64,000 nucleotides of DNA, taken from contig NZ_CP104207.1 of NCBI RefSeq assembly GCF_025244705.1, forward strand, positions 434,001 through 498,000, written 5' to 3'. The position numbers were made by a program, and so were the translations under genes. This stretch comes from Sphingopyxis sp. PET50 (GTDB lineage Bacteria > Pseudomonadota > Alphaproteobacteria > Sphingomonadales > Sphingomonadaceae). The notes under the pieces are model-generated. The model saw nothing but the letters and a program-made list of their open reading frames with translations, was not told the DNA's origin and made no database searches. Shown one piece after another: positions 28,015 to 38,711 of this stretch. How positions within the stretch are numbered: position 1 is the stretch's first letter; every line of letters starts with the position of its first letter.

Positions 28015-28995
28015 TTAAGCGGCGATCTTGCGGTGCAGCAAGCGCCGATGTTCGATGGTCTTCCGTTTGATCCTTTCGCGCTGTTTGACGATGGCATCGG
28101 CCCTGCCGAAGTAGGCGTCGGCGGGCGTCACGTTGTTCAGGCTCTCGTGGTAACGTCGGTGGTTATAATGCTCGACGAACGCTTCGATCTGAGCCTCAAG
28201 GTCACCGGGCAGGAAGTAATTTTCGAGCAGGATGCGATTCTTGAGGGTCTGATGCCAGCGCTCGATCTTGCCCTGAGTCTGGGGATGCATCGGAGCGCCG
28301 CGCACATGGCTCATCTTCCGGGCCTCGATATATTCCGCCAGTTCACCCGCGATGTAGCTCGGGCCATTATCCGACAGCAGCCGAGGCTTGTGCAGCACCG
28401 TTGCGCTGTCGCAACCCGAGGCCTCGAGCGCGAGGTCCAGCGTGTCGGTGACATCCTCGGCCCGCATGTTGGTGCACAGCTTCCAGGCGATGATGTAGCG
28501 TGAGAAGTCGTCGAGCACGGTCGACAGGTACATCCAGCCCCACCCGATGATCTTGAAGTAGGTGAAGTCGGTCTGCCACATTTCGTTCACCCGCGTGGTC
28601 TTGGTGTGGAACTGATCGGCGGCCTTGATCACGATATAGGCCGGGCTGGTGATCAGATCATGGGCCTTCAACAGACGGTAAACCGTGGCTTCCGACACGA
28701 AGTAGCGCTTCTCGTCGGTGAAGCGCACCGCCAGTTCGCGCGGTGACAGTTCGCTGTAATCCAGCGCCATCTCGACGATCTGCTGCTGGATATCGTCGCC
28801 GATGCGGTTCCACACCCGGCTCGGCGCCGATGGTCGATCTTCCAGCGCCTCCGGCCCGCCTTCGACGAAGCGATCATACCAGCGGTAGAAGGTCCGGCGA
28901 GGGATGCCCAGCTGGTCCAGCGTGCGCTTGGCGGGCAGGTGCGACTGCTCGACGATCCGGATGATCTCGAGCTTCTCGGATGCCGGATACCTCAT
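28015..28995 (-). CDS. IS3-family transposase OrfB (DDE integrase)
   Basis: The 326-residue transposase has an N-terminal helix-turn-helix (SEKLEIIRIVEQSHLPAKRTLDQLGIPRRTFYRWY) and an rve catalytic core with the DDE triad: D in WQTDFTYF, D in LLSDNGPSY, E in QGKIERWHQ. The ATG at 28,995 overlaps the OrfA stop. It could start independently or be made as an OrfAB fusion by frameshifting. Confidence 0.93.
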   Translation of the reverse strand: MRYPASEKLEIIRIVEQSHLPAKRTLDQLGIPRRTFYRWYDRFVEGGPEALEDRPSAPSRVWNRIGDDIQQQIVEMALDYSELSPRELAVRFTDEKRYFVSEATVYRLLKAHDLITSPAYIVIKAADQFHTKTTRVNEMWQTDFTYFKIIGWGWMYLSTVLDDFSRYIIAWKLCTNMRAEDVTDTLDLALEASGCDSATVLHKPRLLSDNGPSYIAGELAEYIEARKMSHVRGAPMHPQTQGKIERWHQTLKNRILLENYFLPGDLEAQIEAFVEHYNHRRYHESLNNVTPADAYFGRADAIVKQRERIKRKTIEHRRLLHRKIAA

Positions 28996-29378
28996 TCGTC
29001 GTCGCCCCCATCCGCGATCATGCTTTTTTTGAGCAGGCGGTTTTCCAAGGTCAGGTCGGCAACGCATTCCTTCAGGGCTCGGGCCTCGCGGCGTAGGTCA
29101 TGCACTTCGCCGGTGGTCGCAGCGCGGGCGGTGTCTCCGGCGAGGCGCCGCTTGTCGGCCTCCATGAACTCCTTCGACCAGGTGTAATACAGGCTCTGGG
29201 CGATCCCTTCCTTGCGGCACAGCTCGGCAATGCTGTCCTCGCCGCGCAAGCCTTCCAGCACGATCCGGATCTTGTCTTCGGCCGAGAAGTGCCGACGCGT
29301 CGCACGCCGGATGTCCTTCACCACCCGCTCCGCGGGAGCCTTGGGCGGCGATTTTTTTAAGGAGGATTTGGGCTTCAT
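28992..29378 (-). CDS. IS3-family OrfA (DNA-binding subunit)
   Basis: This is a 128-residue protein with the transposase_8 helix-turn-helix (RRHFSAEDKIRIVLEGLRGEDSIAELCRKEGIAQSLYYTW) and a C-terminal leucine-zipper-like helix (LTLENRLLKKSMI), the usual OrfA that recognises the terminal repeats. Its start region lies inside a long inverted repeat. An A7 run sits at codons 8-10. Confidence 0.93.
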   Translation of the reverse strand: MKPKSSLKKSPPKAPAERVVKDIRRATRRHFSAEDKIRIVLEGLRGEDSIAELCRKEGIAQSLYYTWSKEFMEADKRRLAGDTARAATTGEVHDLRREARALKECVADLTLENRLLKKSMIADGGDDE

Positions 29379-29420
29379 CTTCGTTCCTTCGTCACTACGA
29401 CGAAGCCCAAATCCTCCTTA
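29358..29420 (-). promoter_or_regulatory. 19-bp inverted repeat around the OrfA start
   Basis: TAAGGAGGATTTGGGCTTC at 29,358-29,376 and its perfect complement at 29,402-29,420 enclose 25 bases. In the OrfA mRNA the 3' arm begins at the last base of the start codon and covers codons 2-7, while the ribosome site is in the loop. The stem should limit translation, and more so in read-through transcripts from outside. Confidence 0.7.
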
Positions 29421-29489
29421 AATCACAACCTCAAATCTGTGCCATTGGCGCTGACGGCGGACAGCATAGCCCCGCCTGTCTTTTGAAGT

Positions 29490-29510
29490 CCGGATCCCAA
29501 ACCGATCCGG
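29490..29510. terminator. Small hairpin between the IS and the esterase gene
   Basis: CCGGATC and GATCCGG form a perfect 7-bp stem over a 7-base loop, 91 bases past the end of the minus-strand esterase gene. There is no T-run on either strand, so this is a weak terminator candidate. Confidence 0.35.
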
Positions 29511-29600
29511 CTGTCCCCGCCATCGCGGGAAATCGGGCCTGCCTGCGCCGCGCGCACAATTATCGGGCCCTTCGTCGATGACTTTTGCCGCGGCGCCATC

Positions 29601-31224
29601 TCATCGCGGCCATCGGCAGCGATAGCTGTCCGCGATGTCGGGATTGCCCTTGCCGTTCCACTCGGCGACCTTCGGATAGGCGCAGAGCAGGCCGCTGCGC
29701 GTTACCTGGGCGGCGCGGCGGTCCATCGGGCCGATACGGAAATTGCTCGCCGACACGCCCACAATCTGTTCGGGCGCGCGGCCGCGTTCGATCCAGGCCT
29801 CGAGCGCGGCGCCGATATCCTCCTCGGGCGTCGCCCAGGGCGGCGGTGGCGCGCCCTGGCCGAAGCTGTTGATGCCCGACCCGGCATTGCAATGCTGCAT
29901 GCCGGGTACCATAAACAGCCGCATCGCCTTGTCGGCCTTGCGCCCCATGGCGGCGCGAACGCGGTCGAAATATTCGATGCTCATCTGCGGCGGAATCGCG
30001 GCGTCCCCCCAGCCGTGGTAGAGGATCAACTTGCCGCCGCGCCCGAAGAAGGCGGACAGGTCGGCGCTGTCGGCGTTGAGGATCGACCCGACACGCTGGT
30101 CGAGCAACGGGCCGTCACGGCCGAAGTCGAAATTCGCGAAGCTGGCGTCGGGCAGGCCCGCGAAGAAGCGCGGAATGCCGAGGCCGAAAACGCCGGCACC
30201 GGTCATCATCGGGTCGGTCGAGGATATCCACGGCGCCCAGCCGCCGGGCAGCGCCTCGACCCCCGCCGGGGCATAGCCGATGCGCGGCCCGCGGCTGAGC
30301 GGGGGCCCCCGCAGGATGTCGTCGAGCGCTGCGACCTGCTCGCCCGACAGGCAGGCGTCGCTGTCGGCGCCGGTGCACAGCAGCGGGCGGCTGTCGAACC
30401 GGCAGGCGCGCGGATCGCGCACCAGCCCGTCCTTCTGCCCGTCGAGCGCGTCGCACTGGGCGAGCACCGCGGACTGGATCGCGGGCAGCTTTGCCGAGCG
30501 GGATATTGGAACCCGGCGTCCGCGTCAGACTGAGCCCGTTCCAGATGAAGATCTGCGACAGGCGGGTGAAATCCCAGGCCGGGGCGCCGGCGATGATGCC
30601 GTCGTAATCCGCGGGGTAGCGCTGTGCCGCCATCAGCGCCTGGCGTCCGCCGTTCGAGCAGGAACTGAAGACCGAGTAGCGCGGGCCTTTGCCATAATAG
30701 GCCGCGATGAGCGCCTTTGCGTTGACGGCGGTCAGATGGATGGCGCGGTGACCATAGTCGATCTGCGCCTCGATGTTGCCGACGGCCCATGGCGCGGTGA
30801 AGCCGCCCGGCGAATGGCCCGTGTCGGTACTCGCGACCGCATAACCGCGCGCCGTCCCTTCGACGAGCCCGCCGCGATAGTTGATGTCGCCCGCGAAGCC
30901 GCCGTTGCCGACGCCGTGGAACTTGCCGTTCCAGCCCTCGGCCGGAAGCCAGGTTTCGAAGACGATGTTCGATCGCGGCGTGGGCCTGATCGTTCCGGTC
31001 ACGCGGCAATGGGTGGGCAGGGTGATGCCCGCGCCGTCGATGTCGGCATCCTTGCCCGTATAGGGGTAGGCCGGAACGAAGACGGCCGAGGCGATCACCG
31101 TATCCGGGAGCGCCAGTCCGGCGAGCGATGTGCAGCGCTGTTCGGGCGAAGGGGCCATTGCTGCGATGGCAGGCGAGGCGATCGCCGCCGCGCCAAGGAC
31201 CATTGCCGGATGAAATCGCCTCAT
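29601..31224 (-). CDS. Tannase/feruloyl esterase family protein 1 (frameshifted as sequenced)
   Basis: This exported esterase would cleave phenolic esters such as feruloyl or galloyl groups from plant glycosides. It has a signal peptide (LGAAAIASPAIAA), WLPAEGWNGKFHGVGNGGFAG, the nucleophile in SSCSNGGRQALM, GGKLILYHGWGDAAIPP and the histidine in GMQHCN, which together form the family's CS-D-HC pattern. The frame breaks at 30,497 (plus strand GCCGAGC for GCCGGC). Repaired it reads IPPAKLPAIQSAVLAQCDALDG and totals 540 residues. A paralogue lies at 62,729. Confidence 0.9.
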
Positions 31225-31269
31225 GGCTTTTGGTTCTTTCTGTCGGAAAGGGTGGCTTGGGCGCCTTGG

Positions 31270-33940
31270 CTAGAAGGTCTTGCGGATGCCGAACTGGAAC
31301 AAGCGGCCCAGCGTCGATCCGTTGAGCTGGCTGAAATTGGTGCGCGCCGTATTCACATAGGGCGGGCCAACGTCGAACAGATTGTCGACGTTGAGCATCA
31401 GCTGCGTCCCCGCCAGCACGCCCTGTGCGGGCAGATCCCAGGAAAAGCGCAGATCGACCGTCCGGAAGGCGCCGACCCGCGTCTGGTTGACGAGGCCCTG
31501 GATCGGAAAGCCGCCGCGATAATTATAGACGATGCGGCCGGTGAAGCCGTCGATCTTGCCGCCGAGCGTCGCGACGAAGAAGAGGCGGCCGGTGCCGTTC
31601 TTGAGCGTGTCGGTGAAGGGGCCATTGGCGCCGCCGGTCGAGAAATCGCGCTTCAGCACATAATTGCCCGCGACATCGGCCATCAGCGTCACGTTGCCGA
31701 CGGGGCGGGTGTAGTTGAGGTGGAAGTCGATCCCCTCGGTCTTGAGCGCGCCGAAATTGTTGAGCCGCGCGTCGGCGAGCAGATAGGGCGAGGTGCCGAC
31801 ATAAAGGAGTCCGATATCCGGCACCCCGACGAGCTGCATTCCCGCGGTCGCCGCGCGCGCCTGATCGAGCGTCGGGTTGATCGTGTAGAAGGAAGCGAAA
31901 TTGGGATCGGTGAACAGCGTCGCGGCCGAGATCAGCCCGATCGCATCCTTGAAATCCACCTTGTAATAGGTCGCGCTGACGAGCAGCCCCGGCGCCGCGT
32001 CGGGCCGCCAGTCGAAGCCCGCCGAAAAGGTCGTCGCGGTTTCCGGGTTCAGATTCGGATTGCCGCCGGCGAGGATGATCGTCGGGCGAAACAGGTCGGT
32101 GACCGGGCTGTCGGCGCGGCGGAAGGGGCTGATCGGCAGAATCTGCGCCTGCTGCCCGAGGCCGCTCGTCGATTCGAGCCCCGGCGCGTGGAACGAGGTG
32201 CCGTAATTGCCGCGGATCGTCAGATCCTCGAACGGCTTCCAGGTGACGCCGATCTTGGGATTGGTGGTGCTGCCGACGTCGCTGTAATCGTCGTAGCGTA
32301 CCGACCCCGACAAGGTCAGGCTGCGCAGCCCCGGCACGCCGTTGGCGGAGCCGAATATCGGCACGACCAGTTCGCCGAACAGCGACTTCACGTCGCGCGC
32401 CGAATAGGCGCGGGTGACGCCGGGCGCCGAAACGGGCGTGCCGCGCGGGCCGGGGATCAGCGTCTGCTTCAGATTGTTGTAATGATATTCGGCGCCCACC
32501 GCGAGGCGGACGTCGCCGCCGCCGATCGCGAACAGTGGTCCTTCGGCGACGAGGCGCCCTTCGACCAGTTCCTGCACGCCGGTGTCGTGATTTTCGAAAT
32601 CGTCGATCGCGGCGAGCACGGCGGGGTTGCTCGCGCCCGGGTCATAGGGATTGAGCGCGGTTGCGAGCGTCGTGCCCGCGAGGGCGGCGGTGACGGCGGC
32701 GGCGTTGACCAGATCCTCGTGGATTTCGCTGTGGCTGCGGCCGAAATTGCCGAGCGTGCGGAGCTGCCAGCCGCCGCCGACATCGACGTTCAGCCCGGCG
32801 GTGATTCCCGCCGACTGGAAATTCTGCCGGGTGATGTTGCTGGGTCCAAAGACGTCGGCAAAGGAGAAGGCAACGTTATGTGAAGTCTCCGCGCCGATCG
32901 GATCGAAATATGGGTTGGCGGCGGTGATCGTGCCGCTGGTCGAGGATTGCGCCGTGCGCACGGTCGTCTTGCGGCCCGACCAATAGGCCGTGGCATTGAA
33001 TTCGATGCCGGGCGTCAGTTCCTGCACGAAGGACGCAAAGACGCTATGCCGCTCCTCGCGCGGATAAACGTCGATCTGCTTCGGTTCGTCGCAGCGGTTG
33101 ACTGTGCCGGCGACGCGGCCGGGCAACGCATAGGTGGTCGTGCCGATCAGGATATTGCCCGGCGCACAGGCGGTGCTGCGCAGGTCCGACCCGCCCTGGT
33201 CGAGATGGTTGCTCGTCATGTAATCGCGATCGGCGCCCGAGAGGTTGCTGTGCCAGGCATAGGCATAGGCAAGGTAGAGCGAGCCGGTGCCCCAGTCCTT
33301 GCCGCGCGATGATGTCGCCGTCGGCCTGGTTATAGTCGTCGGCGAAGCCATAACGCGCGCTCGCTTCGATGCCGTTGAAGCGGCGGCGGGTGATGAAGTT
33401 GATCACGCCGCCGATCGCGTCGGAGCCATAGATGGAGGAGCCGCCGTCGGGGATGACGTCGACGCGCTCGATCGCCACCGGCGGAATGACCGTGGGATCG
33501 GCGGTCGAGGACAAGATGCCCTGGCCGACCAGGCGCCGCCCGTCGACCAGCATCAGCGTGTTCTGCCCACCGGTCGCGCCGAGGTTTCGCAGGTTGGGGA
33601 AGAATACCGGGCTGCCGCGGTCCTGGTTCGCGCGCGGCACGCTGCCAAAATAGCTGAGCTGCGGGATATTGGCGAGCAGGTCGGTCGAGGAGGAGACACC
33701 GCTTTCGACAATTTCGGCCCGATCGACACCGATCACATTGGTGCCGGTGGGCGCGATGCCGCGGATCAGCGTACCGGTGACGACGATCGTCTCATCCTGC
33801 CCTTCATTGTCCGATTGCATAGCCGCTTCTTCGCGCGACTCGGACGAAGTGTCCTGCGCGCGGACCGCCGCGGGCAGCAGCAGGGCGGCCAGCGCCGCCA
33901 TGCTGGAAACGGACGATTTCAGATTGAATTTCTTAGGCAT
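31270..33940 (-). CDS. TonB-dependent receptor 1 (frameshifted as sequenced)
   Basis: This is an outer-membrane active transporter of 889 residues after repair: a signal peptide ending PAAVRAQ, a TonB box-like ETIVVTG, a plug domain (ERVDVIPDGGSSIYGSDAIGGVINFIT) and a beta-barrel ending in GRLFQFGIRKTF with terminal phenylalanine. The frame breaks at 33,305 (GCCGCGC for GCCGGC). It closely resembles receptor 2 at 54,462. Sphingomonads use such receptors in place of porins for sugars and glycosides. Its divergent position beside the GH5 gene suggests glycoside import. Confidence 0.93.
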
Positions 33941-34062
33941 TTTATCCTCCCTCCGACGCCTTCCGATGGATGACGCTGTTTCTGATTTGGCTATGGACGT
34001 GTTCGACCTATGCCGTTATTAACCGATTGCATAATGAAAATCGCGAACCAAGGGAAGAGCGA
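33941..34062. promoter_or_regulatory. Divergent promoter region with dyad
   Basis: This 122-base gap separates the divergent TonB receptor 1 and GH5 genes, so both promoters must be here. It contains CGATT and AATCG arms in a 20-base dyad (34,024-34,043), a possible operator. I cannot assign -35/-10 elements with confidence. Confidence 0.5.
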
Positions 34063-36044
34063 ATGCGCAGGCGGATGATCGACGTGGCCAAGGGGCGGTT
34101 CGTGGATACCCACGGGCGCGAGGTCGTACTGCGCGGCGTCAACCTGGGCGGCGACTGCAAGCTGCCCTTTCCCGACGGCGGCACCCATGTCCCGACCGAC
34201 TTTTCGGATCATCGCAGCGTCAGCTTTGTTGGCTAAGCCCTTTCCGCTGGGCGAGGCGGACGCCCATCTTGCGCGCATCGCCCGCTGGGGTTTCAACTGC
34301 CTACGCCTGCTCGTCACATGGGAAGCGATCGAACATGAGGGGCCGGGCCGGTACGATGCCGCCTATCTCGACTATGTCGCAGCGGTCGCACGGCGTGCCG
34401 AGGCGCATGGCTTCGTCCTGTTCATCGACATGCACCAGGATGTGTGGAGCCGGATGACCGGCGGCGACGGGGCGCCGGGCTGGGTTTTCGGGAAGCTGGG
34501 CCTCGACTTCACGCGCTTCGACGCGGCGGGCGCGGCGAACGTCATGCAATATCGCTATGATCCCGCCGGCGCCGAGGCGCGGCAGGAGGACGCCTATCCG
34601 ATGATGAGCTGGGCGCGCAACTATCGCCTGCCCGCGAACGGCCTGATCTGGACCGCCTTTTTCGCGGGGGCGCTGCTCACCCCCGAATGGCGGATCGACG
34701 GCGAGAATGTGCAGCATTATCTGCAGCGCCACTATCTGGGGGCGATGGCGGCGCTCGCCGAACGATTGACCGGCAATCCGGCGGTGATCGGCTTCGATAC
34801 GCTCAATGAGCCGAGCCCCGGCTGGATCGGCCAGGCGATGAGCGCGCCGCAACTCGCCGCGACGCGCGAAGCGCCGATCCCGGTCCGTGCCGGGCCGTGC
34901 TGGACCCCCTTCGCCGCGTTGCAGGCCGCAAGCGGCCGGGCCGTGACGCTGCCGGTGCTGGCGCCGGGCGCGGACGGCGCGATGGAAATCGCCGGTGAGG
35001 AGGTCGCCAACCCCGGCGGCGTGTCGATCTGGGTTCCCGGCGCCGCAGACCCCTATGCGGTAGCGGGAGCCTGGACGGGGGCGGGTGAGGAGGCGCGCGT
35101 CCTCGATGAGGATTTCTTCCGCATTGTGGACGGGCGCGCGATCGACCCCGATACCGACCTGCTGCTCCCCTTTTTTCAGCGGATAGCCGACACTTTGCGC
35201 GCGATCGATCCCGACTGGCTGCTGTTTGCCGAGGTCAATCCTTATCAGCTTGGGCATGGGCGCGGTTTTCCCGCCGATATGCCCGAGCGCTGCGTCAATG
35301 CGAGCCATTGGTACGACGTCGGCATATTGTGGAAGAAACGTTTCGATGCCGAGGCGGGTCCGGCGGCCCTCCGCGCACGCTATATCGACGAGATCGGCGC
35401 CTTGTTCGATGCCGCCGACCCGGCGCGCGCGATGCCGCGCCTGATGGGCGAGTTCGGCATCCCCTTCGACCTGGATGAGGGGCGCGCCTATGCGCGCTGG
35501 GCGGCGGGGCGGCGTGACGAAGCCATATGGGCGCCGCATGTCGCGGCCTTGACCGCGATGTACGACGCGCTCGACGCGCTCGGCATCTCGTCGACCCAGT
35601 GGAACTATACGGCCAGCAACCGCAATGACCTGCGCATCGGCGACGGCTGGAACCAGGAGGATCTGTCGATCTTCTCGCCCGACCAGGTGGCGGACGGCGG
35701 CGACGGCGCGCGGGCGTTGAAGGGATTTGCGCGCCCCTATGTCCGCCGCGCGCAGGGGCGGATCGCCGCGATGCGCTTCGACGCGGAAACCGGCCTGTTC
35801 GAGGCCCGGATCGACGTCGATCCGGCGATCGCCGCGCCGAGCGAAATCGTGGTGCCCGAAGCGCATTTTCCCGATGACATTGCGGTGACCATCGACCCGC
35901 GCGGCGCGCTGGACCTTCGATCGCGAAAGCCGGCTGCTGCAGATCGAGGCAACCGTGCCGGGGGTGATCGCGGTCGGTGTCCGGCCTGCCGCGGGGCAGA
36001 GCGCGGTGCCGCACGAGGCCGAATATCAACGGCTTCCGCGCTGA
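34063..36044 (+). CDS. GH5 endoglycoceramidase-like glycosidase (frameshifted as sequenced)
   Basis: FVDTHGREVVLRGVNLGGDCKLPFP, then LLVTWEAIEHEG, FVLFIDMHQDVWSRM, FDTLNEPSPGW (acid/base glutamate) and MGEFGIPFDLDEG (nucleophile glutamate) follow the GH5 endoglycoceramidase/steryl-glucosidase plan. No signal peptide is seen, so it is probably cytoplasmic or poorly secreted. Two indels, an extra T at 34,234 (creating a stop) and an extra A next to GCCGGC near 35,927, must be removed to give 659 residues. Start ATG 34,063 follows AGGGAAGAG. The substrate is perhaps a glycolipid or a flavonoid diglycoside. Confidence 0.8.
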
Positions 36045-36106
36045 ACCGGACTCGACAAGTTCATTATGCAGGCGGATAGCTAAAGCGGATGGAAGAGGAG
36101 AGGGTC

Positions 36107-37635
36107 GTGAAAAATGCGATAGGCTGGTTGATGCTCGGTCTGGCCGAGCGTGGCGGCGCCCGTGGCGATGGCGCAGGACGCAGTACGCATCTCGATCGAC
36201 AGTGGCGAACTGGCGGGAGTCCGGACCGGCGATGTCGTCGCCTACAAGGGCGTTCCCTATGCCGCGCCTGCCACGGGCGAGGGCCGATGGCGCGCGCCGG
36301 CGCCGACCGCCAAATGGCGGGGGGTGCGCTCCGCCGCCGACTATGGCGCCGATTGCGTCCACAGCCGCCGCGATTGGGAGGCCGACCGCGAAGGCGCGCC
36401 GATGAGCGAGGACTGCCTGTTCCTGAATGTCTGGGCGCCCGCGAAACCGGTGAGCGGCGGGGCGCCCGTGCTGTTCTGGATTCACGGCGGCAGCAACACC
36501 GCCGGATCGGGGGCGCAGCGCGCTTATGACGGCGCGAAGCTTGCGGCGCGCGGCGCGGTGGTGGTGACCTTCAACTACCGGCTCGGGCGTTTCGGCTTCT
36601 TCGCGCATCCGGCGCTGACCGCCGAGGCAGGGGACGCGCCGACAGGCAATTGGGGACTGATGGATCAACTCGCCGCGCTGCAATGGGTCAAGCGCAACAT
36701 CGGCGCGTTCGGTGGCGATCCGGGCAATGTGACGATCTTCGGCGAATCGGCGGGCGGCGGCGCGGTGAACCAGATGATGGTGATCCCCGCGGCGCGCGGT
36801 CTGTTCCACAAGGCGATCGCGCAATCGGGCGGCGGACGCGATGACGGCGTGCCGCTGGCCGAAGCCGAGGCCAGGGGCGTGGCCTTTGCGAAGGGCGCGG
36901 GTATCGAGGACAACGATCTCGCCGCGCTCCGCGCCATCCCGGCCGATGTCGTGCGCGGCAATATGACCCTGCTCAATCCCGAGGCCGCGACCTATTCCGG
37001 CCCGATGGTCGACGGGCGGCTTGTGCAGGGCCGGGTCGACACCGCGTTCGTCGAGGGCTGGCAGGCGCAGGTTCCCTATATGGCGGGTGCGAACAGTCAC
37101 GAGATCGGCTTCATCCCCGAAGCGATGCAGGGGATGTTCACCCTGGCACTGGGCGCTCAGCTCGGCGCGGCGCAGGCGGAGGCGAAAGCCGCCTATGCCT
37201 CGCCCGAGGATTATGAGCGTAACCTGGCGGGCGATGCGATCTTCGTCGAACCGGCGCGTTTCCTCGCCGGGCTGGCGGCGCCGAATATCAGCTATCTCTA
37301 TCATTTCGACTATGTGCCGGCTGGCGAAGCGCGCGACCGACAAAGGCGCGCCGCACGGCGCCGACGTCTATTTCGTCTTCGGGAATCTGGAGGATCTGAA
37401 GGTCCCCGCGTCCGACGAGGACCGGGCGATGGCGAAGCTGATCGGCGACTATTGGGTTGCTTTCGCGCGCAGCGGCGATCCGAACGGCGCGGGCCGCCCC
37501 GCCTGGCCGCGCTTCCGGCCCGAGGGCGAGCGGCTGCGGCTCGGCGCGGACGCCACCAAGGCGGAGAGCGCCAGTTCGGGGGCGCTCGACGTGCTCGCGC
37601 GCGTCGGCGATGCGAAGCGCGGCTCGAAGCGCTGA
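36107..37635 (+). CDS. Type-B carboxylesterase 1 (frameshifted as sequenced)
   Basis: An exported carboxylesterase of 508 residues after repair, with KGVPYAAP, MSEDCLFLNVW, PVLFWIHGGSNTAG (oxyanion hole) and GDPGNVTIFGESAGGGAVN (nucleophile serine). I take GTG at 36,107 after AGAGGAGAGGG as start, giving a signal peptide that ends PVAMAQ once the A at 36,147 (GCCGAGC) is removed. A second extra base, T at 37,322 after GCCGGC, shifts the C-terminus. The unusual GGSN in place of GGGF near the oxyanion hole differs from paralogue 2. Confidence 0.88.
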
Positions 37636-37651
37636 AGCGGAGGGAAGGCGG

Positions 37652-38707
37652 ATGAGAGTGTCGATCAAGGCGGCCTGCGCCGCGATGCTGCTGCTGCCCT
37701 CTGCCGCGCCGGCGCAGCAGGCCCCTGCCGAAGACGAACCGCGCTTCACCGTGCCGGACAGCGTCTCGCCCGAGGCCAGAGCGATCCTCGCTCCGGCGCT
37801 TGCCGCGCAGCGTCAGGCGCGCCCGCAGCGCGTGAACCTCGGCACCGATCTCTTGAGCATCCGCGCGATGGCCGAACAGGGCGCCGCAGAGCGGATGGCG
37901 GCGGTGGCGGACCGCTATCGCGTCGTTGCGACGCCGGCGACGCTCGACGGCGTGCCGGTGCTGCGGGTGGTGCCCAGGGATGCGGCGCGGGGCAAGCGCC
38001 TGCTGATCTATGTCCATGGCGGCGGATGGGCGACGGGTTCGGCGCGGTCGAGCTTTCGCACCGCGGCGATCTTCGCCGATGCGACGAAGCTGGAGGTGGT
38101 GTCGGTCGACTATGGTCTGGCTCCCGAGCAGGACTTTCGCGGCGTGACCGGACAGGTCGCGGCGGTCTATCGCGCGTTGCTCGCCGCGGGGCACGATGCA
38201 TCGCGGATCGGCCTGTTCGGCGACAGTGCCGGGGGCAACATCATCCTGGGTACGACCCTGCGACTGCGTGACGAGGGGCAACCGCTCCCGGCCGCGCTCG
38301 TCGGCCTGTCGCCCTGCACCGATCTGGGCGCGGAGGGCGATACGCGGCGCACGCTCGCCGACGCCGATCCGGTACTCGACGTCCCGGAGACGCTGGAGGC
38401 GATGCGGCTTGCCTATGCGGGCGAGGATGCGGCGGCGGGGATGCTCCATCCCTGGGCGTCGCCGGTTCGCGGCGACTATCGCAAGCCCTTTCCGCCGACG
38501 CTGATCCAGGGCGGAACGCGCGAGCTTCTGCTCAGCGATTTCGTGAGGCAATATCAGGTGATGCGCGGGGCGGGGCGCGAGGCGATGCTCGACCTTTACG
38601 AGGGGATGCCGCATGTCTTCATGAGCTATCTCGCCGACACGCCCGAAGGGCGACAGGCGATCGCCACCGCGCGCGATTTCCTGCTCGCCCGGCTCGCGGC
38701 GGACTGA
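37652..38707 (+). CDS. HSL-family alpha/beta hydrolase
   Basis: The 351-residue exported esterase has a signal peptide (ACAAMLLLPSAAPAQQ), the hormone-sensitive-lipase oxyanion motif YVHGGGWATG, the nucleophile in LFGDSAGGNIILG, an acid in GGTRELLLSD and the histidine in MPHVFM. Such enzymes remove acetyl or short acyl groups. It is intact, follows the carboxylesterase by 16 bases and precedes GH3 by four, so it is part of the first-arm operon. Confidence 0.9.
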   Translation: MRVSIKAACAAMLLLPSAAPAQQAPAEDEPRFTVPDSVSPEARAILAPALAAQRQARPQRVNLGTDLLSIRAMAEQGAAERMAAVADRYRVVATPATLDGVPVLRVVPRDAARGKRLLIYVHGGGWATGSARSSFRTAAIFADATKLEVVSVDYGLAPEQDFRGVTGQVAAVYRALLAAGHDASRIGLFGDSAGGNIILGTTLRLRDEGQPLPAALVGLSPCTDLGAEGDTRRTLADADPVLDVPETLEAMRLAYAGEDAAAGMLHPWASPVRGDYRKPFPPTLIQGGTRELLLSDFVRQYQVMRGAGREAMLDLYEGMPHVFMSYLADTPEGRQAIATARDFLLARLAAD

Positions 38708-38711
38708 GCCG

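Larger units (their letters stand above)
27941..29463 (-). mobile_element. IS3-family insertion sequence
   Basis: This is a 1,523-base element bounded by imperfect 26-base inverted repeats beginning TGTCCG (27,941-27,966 and 29,438-29,463). They share TGTCCG, then CGTCAG and GGCACA. It encodes OrfA and OrfB with a four-base overlap. No 3- or 4-base target duplication is visible (AAC to the left, GCA to the right), so it may have caused an adjacent deletion. Confidence 0.88.

Noticed and set aside
34187-36079. Start of the GH5 gene at 34187 in the second frame
   Set aside because: The residues before KPFPLGEAD in that frame do not match the family. The conserved GH5 N-terminus lies in the other frame from 34063, separated by a one-base insertion.
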